A stretch of 64,000 bases of DNA from Lottia gigantea. Its lineage: Eukaryota; Mollusca; Gastropoda; Lottiidae. The stretch lies in the NCBI RefSeq assembly GCF_000327385.1, contig NW_008707426.1, positions 143,301-207,300 of the forward strand, written 5' to 3'. The notes beneath the pieces were generated by a model, which saw only the letters and a list, made by a program, of their open reading frames with translations, was not told the DNA's origin and did not search any database. The position numbers and the translations under genes are program-made. This document shows, one piece after another, positions 23,461-35,057 of this stretch (position 1 is its first letter; the number at the start of each line of letters is the position of its first letter).

Positions 23461-24905
23461 AATATAACATAATAAAAGTGAAAGATATATAGTTGTAAAT
23501 GGGCAATAACAAGGTTATTTATCATCTTTATGTACCATTACACTTTTATATTTATTTCTTTTTCTAGCTTCTCGGTAGACAGAGTTTAATCTCATTGAAG
23601 TTTATTCAGTAACTTATATCGACACCCATTTTTTATGACTTTGGGAATACTGGATTTCATCTCAGGACCATGCAGTTTGAATTTGGTAAGGGGCAATCCC
23701 AGTGGCAGCCCCAGCCTCCAGAGAGTCAGGGTACAAATAGAGGGAAGACTGACTTAATAGGGACAATTGTCAAGGCTGAATTCGAAATGAAGTACCTTTG
23801 TGGAGGCGTCATAATCGCAAGCCTCTGATTGAGCGTCTCGATGTGTTCTCCCAAAAACATTTCGAAAAATTGATTTGATTTGATGCATTCTGACAAATAG
23901 TTTGTGACAAAACGTATAAAAATCATATTTTCTAATTTATTGAAAATAAAGTGGGGGTAAAATTGGGATGCATTCGGTGCCTTGTACACCCACCGGGCAT
24001 TCGTCTTTGTCTTTTCGATTAATCATGAACTTTATACGAAACGAAACTATAGACAGGGACAATGAATCAACATGGTCGCATAACGCGTATTTGGCATCCC
24101 CCTCTCCCACAATTTACTGCGTCGCAACCTTCAAACAATTGTTGGAGTTGCTCCTTTAAAATCAATGATTAAGAACCATTCCAAGTACAAATTTATAAAT
24201 CAATTGAGATAATTCAAATTAAATGGAAGAAGAACTCATTTCATATAGTCATAAAAATATCCCTAGCTCATTTCTCACCAAAAATAGACTGAGTTGATGC
24301 CAATCTGAAAGATTCGATTAACCTCCCAAAATATTGGTCGGCGTTTTTACTCAATCAGTCGAACTGATCTCGAAAGTAGAAGGCGGAGAAAGTCCATCTT
24401 ATTAGCTGTTTAATCAGACAGTTGTTAGTTTTTATTGCCTTCTTATTATCCCAGTCAATTTATACAGACTACTTGTTTAGTAGATTAAATCAACCTCCAA
24501 CACTCACACTGACGATTGGTTGTGTGTCAAAAACCTCAGAAATTTAGACGCTGAAGATTAGTTGTGAAATTTCTGCACTGAAATCCCGTCATTGGGATTG
24601 AAATAGAGAAAGGCGCCTTCTGATCATATGATGGATTTCAGCGATTTGATTGGATTTTACGTCAGCAAATCCAGACAATCTGAACCCTCGACAGAATGAT
24701 TAACATTAAGTGTTTACAGCCTTTCTGTCGATGCCTCTGTGTTTGCTTTTGTACAATCTAATCAAATCGTTACATCTACAAACTGCTGTGGTACAAGAAA
24801 GGTGGTGGCTATTGAAGTCAATGTATAAGACAAAGTAAAAAGCTTAACAAAGTGAAGAATCCTAAAAATCCCTTAATTTTTTCCTATCGAGAATAACCTC
24901 GAGCA
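23461..24905. other. Intergenic, no gene seen
   Basis: A minus frame at 23989-23726 encodes 87 residues without a recognisable domain. A copy of GATTTGATTGGATTTTACG near 24640 is shared with the MITE-I locus at 59665, so part of this stretch is repeat-derived. Confidence 0.35.
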
Positions 24906-24910
24906 TACTT

Positions 24911-25210
24911 AACTACCTATGATTCTTACATGGAAATAACACACACGAACGTAGTACACAACCATTTTAATCAGTACTTTGACTAAATAAGAATTTCTTT
25001 AAAAGGCTGCAATATTTCCCCAAATCTTCAAATCACATTCAAAGTCTTAGAAATAGTTTTAATTGCGATTTAAAGGCTTAGCTAAAATATTAAATTTTTT
25101 TTTTTTTTTTGAAATTCGACTTATTAAGTCTAGGAAGAGATTCAAAATGGTTGTGAACGACGTTCGTGCGTGTTATTTCTATGTTAGAACCGTTCGTAGT
25201 TTCGTATGGG
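24911..25210. mobile_element. MITE-G copy
   Basis: Left arm ACATGGAAATAACACACACG, right arm TTCAAAATGGTTGTGAACG followed by GTAGTTTCGTATGGG. The arms are inverted copies of each other, joined by an AT-rich centre with a poly-T run. Confidence 0.7.
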
Positions 25211-25867
25211 TATAAGACAAAGTTCGTAAAAGCTCGACAGTGTGAAGATGCCTTAAAAATGACCGAATTTTTTCCTATAGGTTAACCTATATCTTTTATC
25301 GTTATCTATTTCTATATTCTTTGATTTTTTTTTTTTGGCTCATAAAAATTCAAATGGCCTTACTATTAGTTTAAAAATCAAATTTTTATACCAAATATTT
25401 GTGTTTGAAGTTTTAGGGCATCCCTTGACGGAAATTTCATTGAAATGAACGCAAAAATTTTGAGAATTAAAATTTGTTTTTTTCGTTTCGAGAAATAATT
25501 ATTAAAAAAATGCACAAGAGTTGCTGCTTATCAAATTAGTAGCGCATTTAATCGACTCTCGGATGAATTGAAACTCAAATATTTAATTGAGTTAAATAAC
25601 GTTTAGATAAGCAAATTTTTTTTTTTTTTGTTTTCTTCAAAAATTGTCTTGATTTCAAATTTGTAGTCCGAAAGATTACGATAAGTATTTGATAAGCCGA
25701 ATGATTCTTGGAGTTCTTGTTCACTTTGTTAATTGGTTGTTTTCTTTAAGAAAATCGTCTCGATTCTAATTTGTCTTCGGAAGACTTCGATTACCGTTTG
25801 ATATAGAGTTCTTAATACTTAGATACACATAAAGTCGTTTCTAAACCTTTAAATGTTATGTGAAACC

Positions 25868-26251
25868 TTGAAATATTATAGGGGAGCCGCACTAGCTCAG
25901 CGAGTTAGACGCTTGCTCGCTAACCTGAAGGTCCAGGATTCAATCTCGGCATAGGTCGAGATAATACCTTCGAATTTTTCAACCCGGTTTCCCCCTGTCA
26001 GTGATGCAGGTAAGAGGGGCTGACATGGAAAAAGCGTCTAGTCGTCCAGATGGGACAATAAACCGAGGCCCCGTGTACTACAGGCTGTGCACGTTAAAAA
26101 TCCCTCTACAGTTGGAAATCGAAAAAGAGCAGGCTAATGCCGCTGTCCTGGCAAAATTTCATGGCAACCTGCATGGCGTCGCCCGTCTTCATTAGCTCAC
26201 AAGGTGCAGACGTAAAACTCCATTTATTTCATTTCATTTGAAATATTATAG
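25868..26251. repeat. 14-bp target-site duplications flanking the SINE
   Basis: TTGAAATATTATAG is present at 25868-25881 and again, identically, at 26238-26251, immediately outside the SINE. Confidence 0.9.
25882..26237 (+). mobile_element. tRNA-derived SINE, complete copy
   Basis: 356 bp. The head holds an A box (TAGCTCAGCGAG) and a B box (GGATTCAATC) about 36 bp apart, as in a tRNA gene, so RNA polymerase III transcription of the founder is expected. The body includes GTCAGTGATGCAGGTAAGAG, GATGGGACAATAAACCGAGG and GTTGGAAATCGAAAAAGAGC. The tail is ATTTATTTCATTTCATT. Perfect 14-bp duplications flank it, the mark of LINE-dependent target-primed insertion. The target was a MITE-G fragment that continues at 26252. 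Confidence 0.92.
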
Positions 26252-26330
26252 CCTTTTTAAGAATTAAACTTATTGAGTAGAGGAGATTTAAAATGGTTGA
26301 GAACTGTGTTCGTGCGTAAGAAGTTGTTTC
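26252..26330. mobile_element. MITE-G fragment, target of the SINE
   Basis: CCTTTTTAAGAATTAAACTT, then GATTTAAAATGGTTGAGAAC and GTTCGTGCG, match the right arm of MITE-G. Confidence 0.55.
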
Positions 26331-26590
26331 GTATTTCTCGGTGCAAATGTTCCCACTTAAATTTTTATACTCAAAGTTTCTTAACGCTTTTTAATTATAT
26401 CCAATCAATTTAACAAGTTTCATTGCAGAAACATCAGAGAACATCTTTCCCCCTTTTGTTGAAAGCTTTTCCCCCTTTTATTCCCCCCCCCCACCCCCCC
26501 TCTTTTCTCACTTTCTTTTTTTTTTCTTTTTTTCAGATCTTCTAGATTTCCAACAGTTATTAGATAATCTAACCAAACCAAACCAAACCA

Positions 26591-26930
26591 ACGACTACCA
26601 TTCGACTACCAATCAACAAGAAATACCATGATCAGAGTGAGTTTGGAAGAATGAAGGAGATCGAGTAACTCACGCCACACCATCCAGGGCCGAGTTTTAC
26701 CGCCATGTCATTCGACCCGACCAGATCTAACGAAGAATCAACAACCATACCCACAACACAGAATCATCCAATTTGAACCAATCCAACTACCAAGACTACC
26801 AACAACTACCTAGTTTGTGATATCAGCAACCGCTGGAAGCGAACGTTAACTTGTCATCTACCAACAACTACCTTGTTTGTGATATCAGCAACCGCTGGAA
26901 GCGAACGTTAACTTGTCATCTACCAATCAA
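26591..26930 (-). mobile_element. Dispersed element D, reverse copy with internal duplication
   Basis: Complement of the element at 14181. The end segment CTACCTTGTTTGTGATATC with GGAAGCGAACGTTAACTTG is present twice in tandem (period about 61-62 bp, near 26800 and 26862). It is preceded by an (AACCAAACC)n-like run. Confidence 0.65.
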
Positions 26931-27404
26931 CCTATCACTTAAATCTTTTGTAAATAATGACTGAAAATGCGAGGCGACTGTAATAAGCAAATTTAAATAA
27001 GCCGATTTGTTTATAGAATGTTTCCTAATTCCCCGAGAGAACGAAATCGGTAAATTTATTGTTATCCAATTAATCGTCGCCAACGTCAATTCTTAACGGG
27101 AACTAATTTGACCTACCCTTGGGTCACAGGCTAAGGTCAGTGGGGTCTACCTATTTTGTAGATTTCTTCTGTTTTGAGTGAATTTAGATTTGGGAGGTGT
27201 CGGAGTGGGGGTGGGGGGGGGGGGGGGAGGGGGATCTGCTGAAGTACAGACTTCAATTTTTTGTAGTCGAGTGCGAGTCACATATGCTATCGAGATTCAC
27301 ACGAACCAAGACGACAGAAAAGGGCCTCAGAATGACGAATGGTGGAAACTACAACATTCAAAGACCAGAATCTATAAATTTTCCCTATTAAATATACAAA
27401 GACT

Positions 27405-28775
27405 AGAAAATCAGAATGGTGTAAATAGAAGCTATAATTGTCCCTGATACACACATAAAAATAGAAAATCAGAATAATGTAAATAGAAGCTATAAGTGTC
27501 TCTGATACACATACAAAGAGTAGAACATTAGATTGATGTAAATAGAAGCTATAATTGTCCCTGATACACATAGAAAAATAGAAAATCAGAATGGTGTAAA
27601 TAGAAGCTTTAAGTGTCTCTGATACACATACAAAGGGTAGAACATTAGATTGATGTAAATAGAAGCTATAATTGTCCCTGATACACATAGAAAAATAGAA
27701 AATCAGAATGGTGTAAATAGAAGCTATAATTGTCCCTGATACACATAGAAAAATAGAAAATCAGAATGGTGTAAATAGAAGCTATAATTGTCTCTGATAC
27801 ACATACAAAGGGTAGAAAATCAGAATGGTGTAAATAGAAGCTTTAAGTGTCTCTGATACACATACAAAGGGTAGAACATTAGATTGATGTAAATAGAAGC
27901 TTTAAGTGTCTCTGATACACATACAAAGGGTAGAACATTAGATTGATGTAAATAGAAGCTATAATTGTCCCTGATACACATAGAAAAATAGAAAATCAGA
28001 ATGGTGTAAATAGAAGCTTTAAGTGTCTCTGATACACATACAAAGGGTAGAACATTAGATTGATGTAAATAGAAGCTATAATTGTCCCTGATACACATAG
28101 AAAAATAGAAAATCAGAATGGTGTAAATAGAAGCTATAATTGTCCCTGATACACATAGAAAAATAGAAAATCAGAATGGTGTAAATAGAAGCTTTAAGTG
28201 TCTCTGATACACATACAAAGGGTAGAACATTAGAATGATGTAAATAGAAGCAATAATTGTCTTTTATACACATACAAAGGGTAGACAATCAGAATGGTGT
28301 AAATAGAAGCTTTAAGTGTCTCTGATACACACACAAAGTCTAGAAAATCAGAATGGTGTAAATAGAAGCTTTAAGTGTCTCTGTTACACATAGGGGTCTA
28401 CAGTGGGCTAGAAAATCAGAATGGTGTAAAATATAAGTTATAAGTGTTCATGATACACATACGAAGAGTAGACAATCAGAATGGCATGAATAGCAGCTAT
28501 AATTGTCCCTGATACACATACAAAGGGTTAAAATCAGAATGATGTAAATAGAAGCTATAATTGTCCCTGATACACATACAAAGGATAGAAAATCAGAATG
28601 ATGTAAACAGATGCTATAATTGTCTCTGATACACATACAAAGGGTAGAACATTAGATTGATGTAAATAGAAGCTATAGGTGTCTCTGATACATATACAAA
28701 GGGTAGAAAATTAGAATGATGTAAATAGAAGCTATAAGTGTCTCTGATACGAATACAATGGTCTAGAAAAATCTC
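27405..28775 (-). repeat. 58-bp minisatellite derived from the end of MITE-B
   Basis: About 23 units. The core GTGTAAATAGAAGCTATAA and GTCCCTGATACACATAG match position for position the MITE-B end (GAAAATTG, AATGGTGCAAATTGATGCTA, GTCCCCGATACACAT). Two subtypes alternate, one ending CATAGAAAAAT and one ending CATACAAAGGGT, giving a partial higher-order repeat of about 117 bp. Open frames on the minus strand (MCIRDNYSFYLH...) are array artefacts. Confidence 0.85.
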
Positions 28776-29628
28776 TTCTGAATTCATTTGATAAATACTG
28801 GTGTTAAATGATGCAAATAGAAATTATAAAGGTTCCTTAAATACAAAGTAGAGAAAACATCTTCATAATCCGAATAAGAAATTGGAAGATCTCGCTAGAG
28901 GTCTTGATTTTGCAAGATAATTCTCTAGATGAATATTTAAAAAGACGTTCCACAGAGAGAACTAATAGTGTGTTACATCTAAATTCCCTTTTGAGACAGG
29001 CACTAAGCCGATTTTACTTCCACAAATTGACATGAGTTTTTGTTATGTGTTGCTGTTTCTATTGTATAAGGTGTTTAAATAACATATATACCTATAAACA
29101 TCTATTGTCATGTTATTAATGGGAAAGGAATTGAAAAATTTATCTCACGGATCAAGATGTAAATCGTAATGTCAAATCATCAAGATATATAAGATAATAT
29201 AAAACGAGTGTACATTCTGCTTTGAATTGTTTAACTACCATAGGGACTTGTTTACCAAGTTTAAGGGTTAACATAAAATAAGGTTCACTTATGTCGAGGC
29301 CCTATACAAAGGGCAATATCATGACACGAAGTGATAAGTTTCAGAATAGAGGAGAGCATTATGTGAAAAACAAACCGGAGGGGGGCCGAACCAATGCCCG
29401 CTTTTCTGTTTCAGTTCGGGCTATTGAAATGGAGATTTCGTCATACTTTTGTTTTCTGTTTTTTGCGTTACAGGATATACATCACTCACTTGTGTTGCTT
29501 GATTAACTGGATTTTGGGTATAATTTGGCACGCCATTCAACCACAATTTTATTGTGACCTATGTACGTTCATTTATTGTAGGCCCCTATTGGTGACGTCA
29601 TTATACTTGTAAGTAGGCCCAACTTTAC
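28776..29628. other. Intergenic, no gene seen
   Basis: AT-rich sequence without a convincing coding frame or repeat match. Confidence 0.35.
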
Positions 29629-29830
29629 TTAAAGGAATTATAAAGAAGTTTTCTTTTTAATGTATCAGGGACAATGATAGCATCAAACTACACCATTCCA
29701 ATTTTCAATCAGAGGTCTGTGGAATTTCCGAAAATCATGTGTTAGATGATGTCACTAATCGCGAAGGACCGTATGTGATAAAGCCAGTTTTGCGATTAGT
29801 GACAACATCTTTACACAATACCTTTCTATA
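29629..29830. mobile_element. MITE-B, shortened copy
   Basis: Starts TTAAAGGAATTATAAAGAAG, keeps one arm (CCAATTTTCAATCAGAGGTC), then TTTTGCGATTAGTGACAACA, and ends at about ACAATACCTTTCT, having lost much of the second arm. Confidence 0.75.
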
Positions 29831-30106
29831 GATCAATACGGGCGCTTAAGAAAAAAGCTTATAGAATAAAATTTCAAAATGTCAGGAGTTTTTCCTATCA
29901 ATTTTTAATTGTTCTGCAGCTGGAGATGTCTCTGTTTATTTTCTAAATATAGCAATATATCTTACGAGATCATGATATACGTCTAATGCGATAATATCAA
30001 TGGGAAAATCGGGTCTATTCAGAGTCTTAATGTATATATGCACATCAAAAATGAAGTGGAAATGCACTCGAAGACGAACAACACCTGTCAGTTTAATCAT
30101 AATTAA

Positions 30107-30410
30107 ACCAAACTTTCGTTCCGTTTTTTCTTATTAGCTTTTATTTTTAATGTAGCATGCACGTCAGTTAGGGTCTAACGACAGCCCTCGACATTCGTCG
30201 AATTAAACTTTCGACCTTTCCTGAAGACCATCGTGTCACAAAATGCCGATGCTGGTGAGGGTAGAAACTTGATTGGTTAAAGCAGACGTCATCGAGCTGG
30301 GTCTAAAGGTTAATTTGGCGAACGTTAAAGAGAGCTATCGTTAGACCCTAACTAAAGTGGCTGTATCATTAACAAAAGCTAATAAAAATAATGGAACGAA
30401 AGTTTGGTCT
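30107..30410. mobile_element. MITE-F, complete copy
   Basis: Left end ACCAAACTTTCGTTCCGTTT, right end the complement GGAACGAAAGTTTGGTC. The inverted homology extends inward over TTAGCTTTTATTTTTAAT and GTTAGGGTCTAACGACAGC, with a mirrored CGTTAGACCCTAACT. About 304 bp. Confidence 0.8.
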
Positions 30411-30975
30411 AAGTTGCATTAGAATGTGAACTTCTGGTAAATTCTTAACATAATAAGACTTAACAAAAAAAACAAAAAAAAACAAAGGCAATATATAAAT
30501 AAAGCGTTAAGTATTGTAGTCGCAGATAATGAATTTAGGAATTAAGGAATTATTGAACATTCCAAAGCAGATTATGACTACCTCATAATTCAAGTCTGCG
30601 ACTTATAATCCGCTGCAGATTACGATTTTTGTAATCAAAAAATCATATGGCAATACATTTGTAATAAGTAGACATTATTCGCTTAATTTTTTTGAAAAAA
30701 AAATCTTTTCAAAGCAAGATATATACAATGACAGATGTCGGCGAGTTGAAGATTAGAAAAACTAGCAAAAATAATTCCACAAAACAATTTAAGCCAAAGG
30801 CATTTCCACATTAATTTATGATCCTTTATTGTTGTGAAATCGTATTGAACTAATTGTAGACGAACTGAAAGTGACATTCATTTTAAATGACACGGTTTTA
30901 TGAGCTGGTTAATATGCTATTCAGGGGGTTAAACACTTTAAAGTTCGGCAAATATCGATAAGAGTATATCGCATT

Positions 30976-31245
30976 TTAAGGGACAGGTTTGCCATTTTCA
31001 GGGTTTGATTTGGGTCAGTACTATATATTAAAGTCTTCAGAAGTACTAAAAATGTGCGAAAATCGCATAATGTCTCAAACTATGAATTCACTTTCTATTT
31101 GTATACGTCTTTTCTATATATGACATTGAAAAGATGAGTCGTCATTTTTACTTTCAAACGCAGATAATTCTGGACACACATGGATTTGAAGACTCAAATT
31201 TTGACGATAAACTGTGAACACTATTACTGATTTTAGCTTTGATGT
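30976..31245 (-). mobile_element. MITE-A, reverse, truncated at one end
   Basis: TTAAGGGACAGGTTTGCCAT starts it. It runs through GTCTTCAGAAGTACTAAAAA and AACGCAGATAATTCTGGACA and stops near ACACTATTACTGATTTTAGC. Confidence 0.7.
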
Positions 31246-31866
31246 TAGTCGCAACCTATCAACATTTGCAAAGCTTACTAAACATTCTTCAAAAAACTCT
31301 TACATGAAATTTCGTATGGATTAATCCCATTCGACTATCATTTGAAAAGGAAAATAGATCATTTTTGGCCGAATTTTGCAATAAGATCTATACAGATACC
31401 AATTTGCATTTAAATCTGTAAATTTTAAAATAAGGAACCACTGTACTATATATTACAAGGATTTTACAACTGATGTCCATTGTTTGTTTGAAATTATAGT
31501 CTAATTTTTATAAGGCTGATCATCGATATTTCTCGGATTAAACGTACACATTTACAGATGGGTCGAGTGGCATTGCGTTAAGATGACTTAATCAAGATCA
31601 TCGGACTTTCACACGTCGACCGAGATTAGAATCCACGACTACCATTTGTTCGAACTATACTTTCCACATGAGGTAGTATATCAATCATAGGTGAGCAAAT
31701 ATTTCATAATGAAAAGTGGTATCAGGTGTCTAGAAGAGTAAGCATACCCTGCCTGGTGCGACATAGCTGCTCAAATACACTACAAATAGGAACGTGCAAA
31801 CAAAAAATGACCGATAATGAATTAACGAAGTAACCGATATAAAGTAAAAACTAAAAAAATATACGA

Positions 31867-32203
31867 TTAAAGGGAAAGATGCACCACTCTTTTTACCAAT
31901 CATACTTTAGTCTCAGATGCGGGAATTTTTTAGCCAAGCCAATCAGTAAAAGTGTTAACAGCTCACCATTCACATTTGAGCCTTCAATTCCACGTGTGTC
32001 TAGAATTATCCGCGTTATGACGACTCGTAATTTTAAGATGCTCTGTGAAAAGACATATACAGAAATAGTAAGTAAAATTGTTGGTTTAAAGTATTTTTGA
32101 AGGAATTATGCGATTTTCGTACTTTTCTAGTACTTCTGAAGACTATTTACATATATTCAAGTCTAAAATCAACCCCCCAAAAATGGCACATCTATCCCTT
32201 TAA
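31867..32203 (+). mobile_element. MITE-A copy
   Basis: TTAAAGGGAAAGATGCACCA at the left and GGCACATCTATCCCTTTAA at the right, 337 bp. Confidence 0.8.
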
Positions 32204-32544
32204 CAATATGTTATTGGCATCTATTTGCTTACACAAGATATAGCCGTTGGACTGACAGTTTTTGTGCGTGTTTTTTTTTTATATTTTTAATTTTTCTGAA
32301 GATGACTCAAGTGTGTAATCATCGCGGTAAACATAGACAATAACCAGTGCCGTTGGGTATCGTTAACATTGCAATAAAATTATATCATAATATACTCAAT
32401 AATACGGTTAAAGTTCCAGCAAAATATTTATAAAAAAATTACTAATTTTGGACAAATTTTTTGAAATGAAGTTTGAGAGATATAATATTTCTTTTTTTTC
32501 TCACAAATTTATCAAAAAAGTGTAGTTTCCAAAAAAAGGCGATG

Positions 32545-32770
32545 GGCAAACTATATACACATTAATTCTTATTATTAAGAAAACACAAGAGATAAAAGAT
32601 TATTAATATCAATAATGAGCATTAATGTATATATAATTTTCCCATCCCCTCTTATCAATATGTTCCTGAGGACGACGGGGGAAACACGTCGAAACGTTTC
32701 ATAAAACTTTAACCAGTGATTGTTGTTCCATAAAGCCGTGTCTATATTTATAGTATACGCTATATTGCAC
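32545..32770 (+). repeat. Dispersed repeat with hammerhead-like boxes, copy 1
   Basis: Shares GATGGGCAAACTATAT, GGGGGAAACACGT, ATAAAACTTTAACCAGTG and TTGTTGTTCC with a reverse copy at 47465-47660. Inside are CTGAGGA (32666-32672), a CGACG/CGTCG hairpin (32673-32677 with 32687-32691) and GAAAC (32691-32695). The layout resembles a hammerhead ribozyme core, though the first stem-II pair is imperfect. A link to Penelope-like retroelements is speculation. Confidence 0.45.
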
Positions 32771-32896
32771 GAAAAAGATAATATTTTGGCCTTTGGCAAT
32801 TAACGACGGTAATTGTAATGATTGAAGGGGGTTTTCTTTAAAAGATAACTTTGATATATCAAAAGCTTCGATTATAATATTAGAAGAAAATTTACT

Positions 32897-33022
32897 TACC
32901 GAAGTTATTTTGTCTTTTGCCAACTTCTTTTTTACCAACAAGATAGTAAAACAAAATCAGATCGTTCGAGCACCCGTCACCAAAATTCCAGTCGTTCGCC
33001 TTCTCGAGTTTGTCGAGTACCT
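32897..33022 (-). other. Possible coding or transcribed exon
   Basis: On the minus strand a frame reads LLKVLDKLEKANDWNFGDG and on through LVGKKEVGKRQNNFG to a perfect donor (CTTCG then GTAAGTAA). A stop lies just upstream of LLK, so an acceptor would be needed near 33013, where the polypyrimidine tract is poor. I recognise no domain. It lies about 100 bp from a promoter-like cluster. Confidence 0.2.
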
Positions 33023-33122
33023 TAAGCAGTGTTTAAATATTCCTGCTTGACTAACGTTTCATTCTAACTTAAATAAACCACCCACATTCACAATCCACTC
33101 CGCATTTTACTCAAATATATTG

Positions 33123-33157
33123 TGACGTCACGAGCACGTGCACCAATCAATATGGCG
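33123..33157. promoter_or_regulatory. Promoter-like cluster: CRE, E-box, CCAAT, ATGGCG
   Basis: Within 35 bp: TGACGTCA (33123-33130), CACGTG (33135-33140), CCAAT (33143-33147) and ATGGCG (33152-33157). This density is typical of TATA-less housekeeping promoters, but no confident gene is attached on either strand. Confidence 0.35.
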
Positions 33158-33429
33158 TCGAGATGCTCCGACGACAAGTGAAGGAATAACCGTATTAAGC
33201 CGGGAAAGTGCGCGAAATTTTCCCAATTTCTTCGTTTATATTATCTATAATCTTTTCTTCTAGTAAAATATTATCGCTTTATCAGAACATTATAGAAGGA
33301 GAGAAACATCGCTCGATTTCTCCCAGATATCGTCAGAATGACTCGCGAAATTTCATTGAGAGGAATTATATTCTGCTTGAAAAAAAAACACCCTCACCGA
33401 TTTATCTGAAAAATTTCGATTGATGGTAT

Positions 33430-34560
33430 TTTTTATTTTCATTATTTCAAGCTGTCATTTTCATGTAGGCCTAGCCTATATTTAAAGAGTAAATGATTTT
33501 TTTTTGATAGTGACGTAATCATGGTTTGTTAAGTTCTTGTAAAGCGACTACGACCTGGCTGCTGTAGGTCTTAAATGTTTGGAGGGCCTAGAAAAGTACG
33601 TGAAAATAAAAATTGTTGTTGGCCTACCTGGAAATGTAAGTGAAAATTGGAAAAATGTAGTCCCCTACAAGAAAATCAACCGTGGGATATTATGGCAATC
33701 ACATTGGTAAAAGGGAAACTTTTTTTGGCTGATATGTAGGTCATTTCATGTGCATACGTAGTTAAAAATAGACAACATGTAGATTAGCCTACCTGGAGGC
33801 AATCTCAAAGTTAACTTTCACAGTAAAAGTAACGTTGCAATGGAATTCAATCGTACCGAGAGTGTTCTTTCAGGAGGAGGTTTTCAGTTTTCTTTTTTTT
33901 GTCGTCTGTATCTCCCGCGTAATTGGGGCCTATATATTTGCCTTCAGGGGTCTTAACCTTTACACCCAACGAGGAATTCCGTACATGACACCATTATGAT
34001 TTAAGAGATTCCCCAAAAATTGGATGTTGTGGGTTCGAATCCGATTTGACGTTTGTTCGTTTGAATTTGAGGTAATTTCTGGGGTCAAAGTTCAAGTCAC
34101 TTGTCGCCAGAATTGTAATGTTTTATGTCAGTTTTAATTCCATTGAGTTGTTCTTATTTTGTCACTTTCGGAATCACGCGATATTCTATTGTATTTTCCC
34201 GCTGTTTTTCTCGATTTTTACACAAATATGTAGACAAAATGGCGCGGAATTCCCTTTTCATGTTCAAAGCAAGAATTGACGTCAAGATTTAAAGTGACAA
34301 GTGACTATGTTGAAGGGACAAAGACGACTAATTTTTTCGTCTCACCCACTGATGCAAATTTGGTCTACCCGTATCATTTTTCAGATTCACAATTCGACGT
34401 CTGGTTTATAAACCTTATACCAAACGTTTATCCAAATGCTGTAAATTGGGATATTCGAAAGTACTAGGCCCTTACTACTAATACTACGTCTTGTTGATAA
34501 GGTCTACAAGAGATAATACCAATAACGTCGCTGTAGGCCTACGATAAGTTTTTGATTTGT
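33430..34560. other. Intergenic, no gene seen
   Basis: A perfect B-box string, GGTTCGAATCC, occurs at 34032-34042 but lacks an A box at tRNA spacing. Several TAGGCCTA palindromes lie here (33470, 34530). Confidence 0.35.
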
Positions 34561-34562
34561 CA

Positions 34563-35057
34563 GACGACTCGTTAAAACAACTTTCAAACATAGATGATTA
34601 TGGATACACGGAGAAAGAAAGGCTAAAATTTTGACAGTAAGCTGTGAACACTATTACGGATAAGTTTAGCGGAACCTTCCCTTTTTGAGATCAAGGTACG
34701 CTTTGCTCACTGAAATACCACAACTGTTCCTTTAACATTATATCATGTTGATCACAAGGCTGGAAAGTTTAGCGGAACAATTCCTGTTTTTTAAAACCAA
34801 GGTATGATTTACTCCCGGAAATAGCGCCACTGTCCAATTAACATTATAACAGGTTTATCCCACGGCTGGAAAGTTTAGCTGAACAATTCCTGTTTTCGAG
34901 ACCAAGGTATGATTTACTCCCAGAAATACCGCAAAGGTCTCTTTAATATCATAACAAGTTTATCCTAATGCTGGATAGTTTAGCGGAACAATTCTTGTTT
35001 TCGAGACCAGGGTACGATTTACTCAGAAAAATGGCGAAACTGTCCTTTTAAATGATA
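34563..35057 (-). repeat. 105-bp tandem array made from a MITE-A end
   Basis: A reverse MITE-A remnant (from about 34563) runs into four copies of its terminal segment, starting near 34662, 34765, 34871 and 34976. Each has TTTAGCGGAACAATTCC, then GAGACCAAGGTATGATTTAC, then a degraded ACTGTCCCTTTAA, followed by about 30 bp (CACGGCTGGA) that is foreign to MITE-A. Confidence 0.75.

Noticed and set aside
23726-24159. Two overlapping opposite-strand frames of 87 and 63 codons
   Set aside because: No domain, no splice or promoter context; cannot be supported as a gene.
27287-28636. Minus-strand frames with MCIRDNYSFYLH repeats
   Set aside because: Translation of the 58-bp array derived from MITE-B; frames break whenever a 59-bp unit occurs.
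31556-31645. tRNA-Leu-like sequence (GTCGAGTGGCATTGCG, then GATTAGAATCC)
   Set aside because: A- and B-box words are present but the T stem has mismatches and the anticodon loop is too long; at most a pseudogene.
34028-34050. Perfect B box GGTTCGAATCC
   Set aside because: No A box or acceptor stem at tRNA spacing; likely chance or an eroded SINE.
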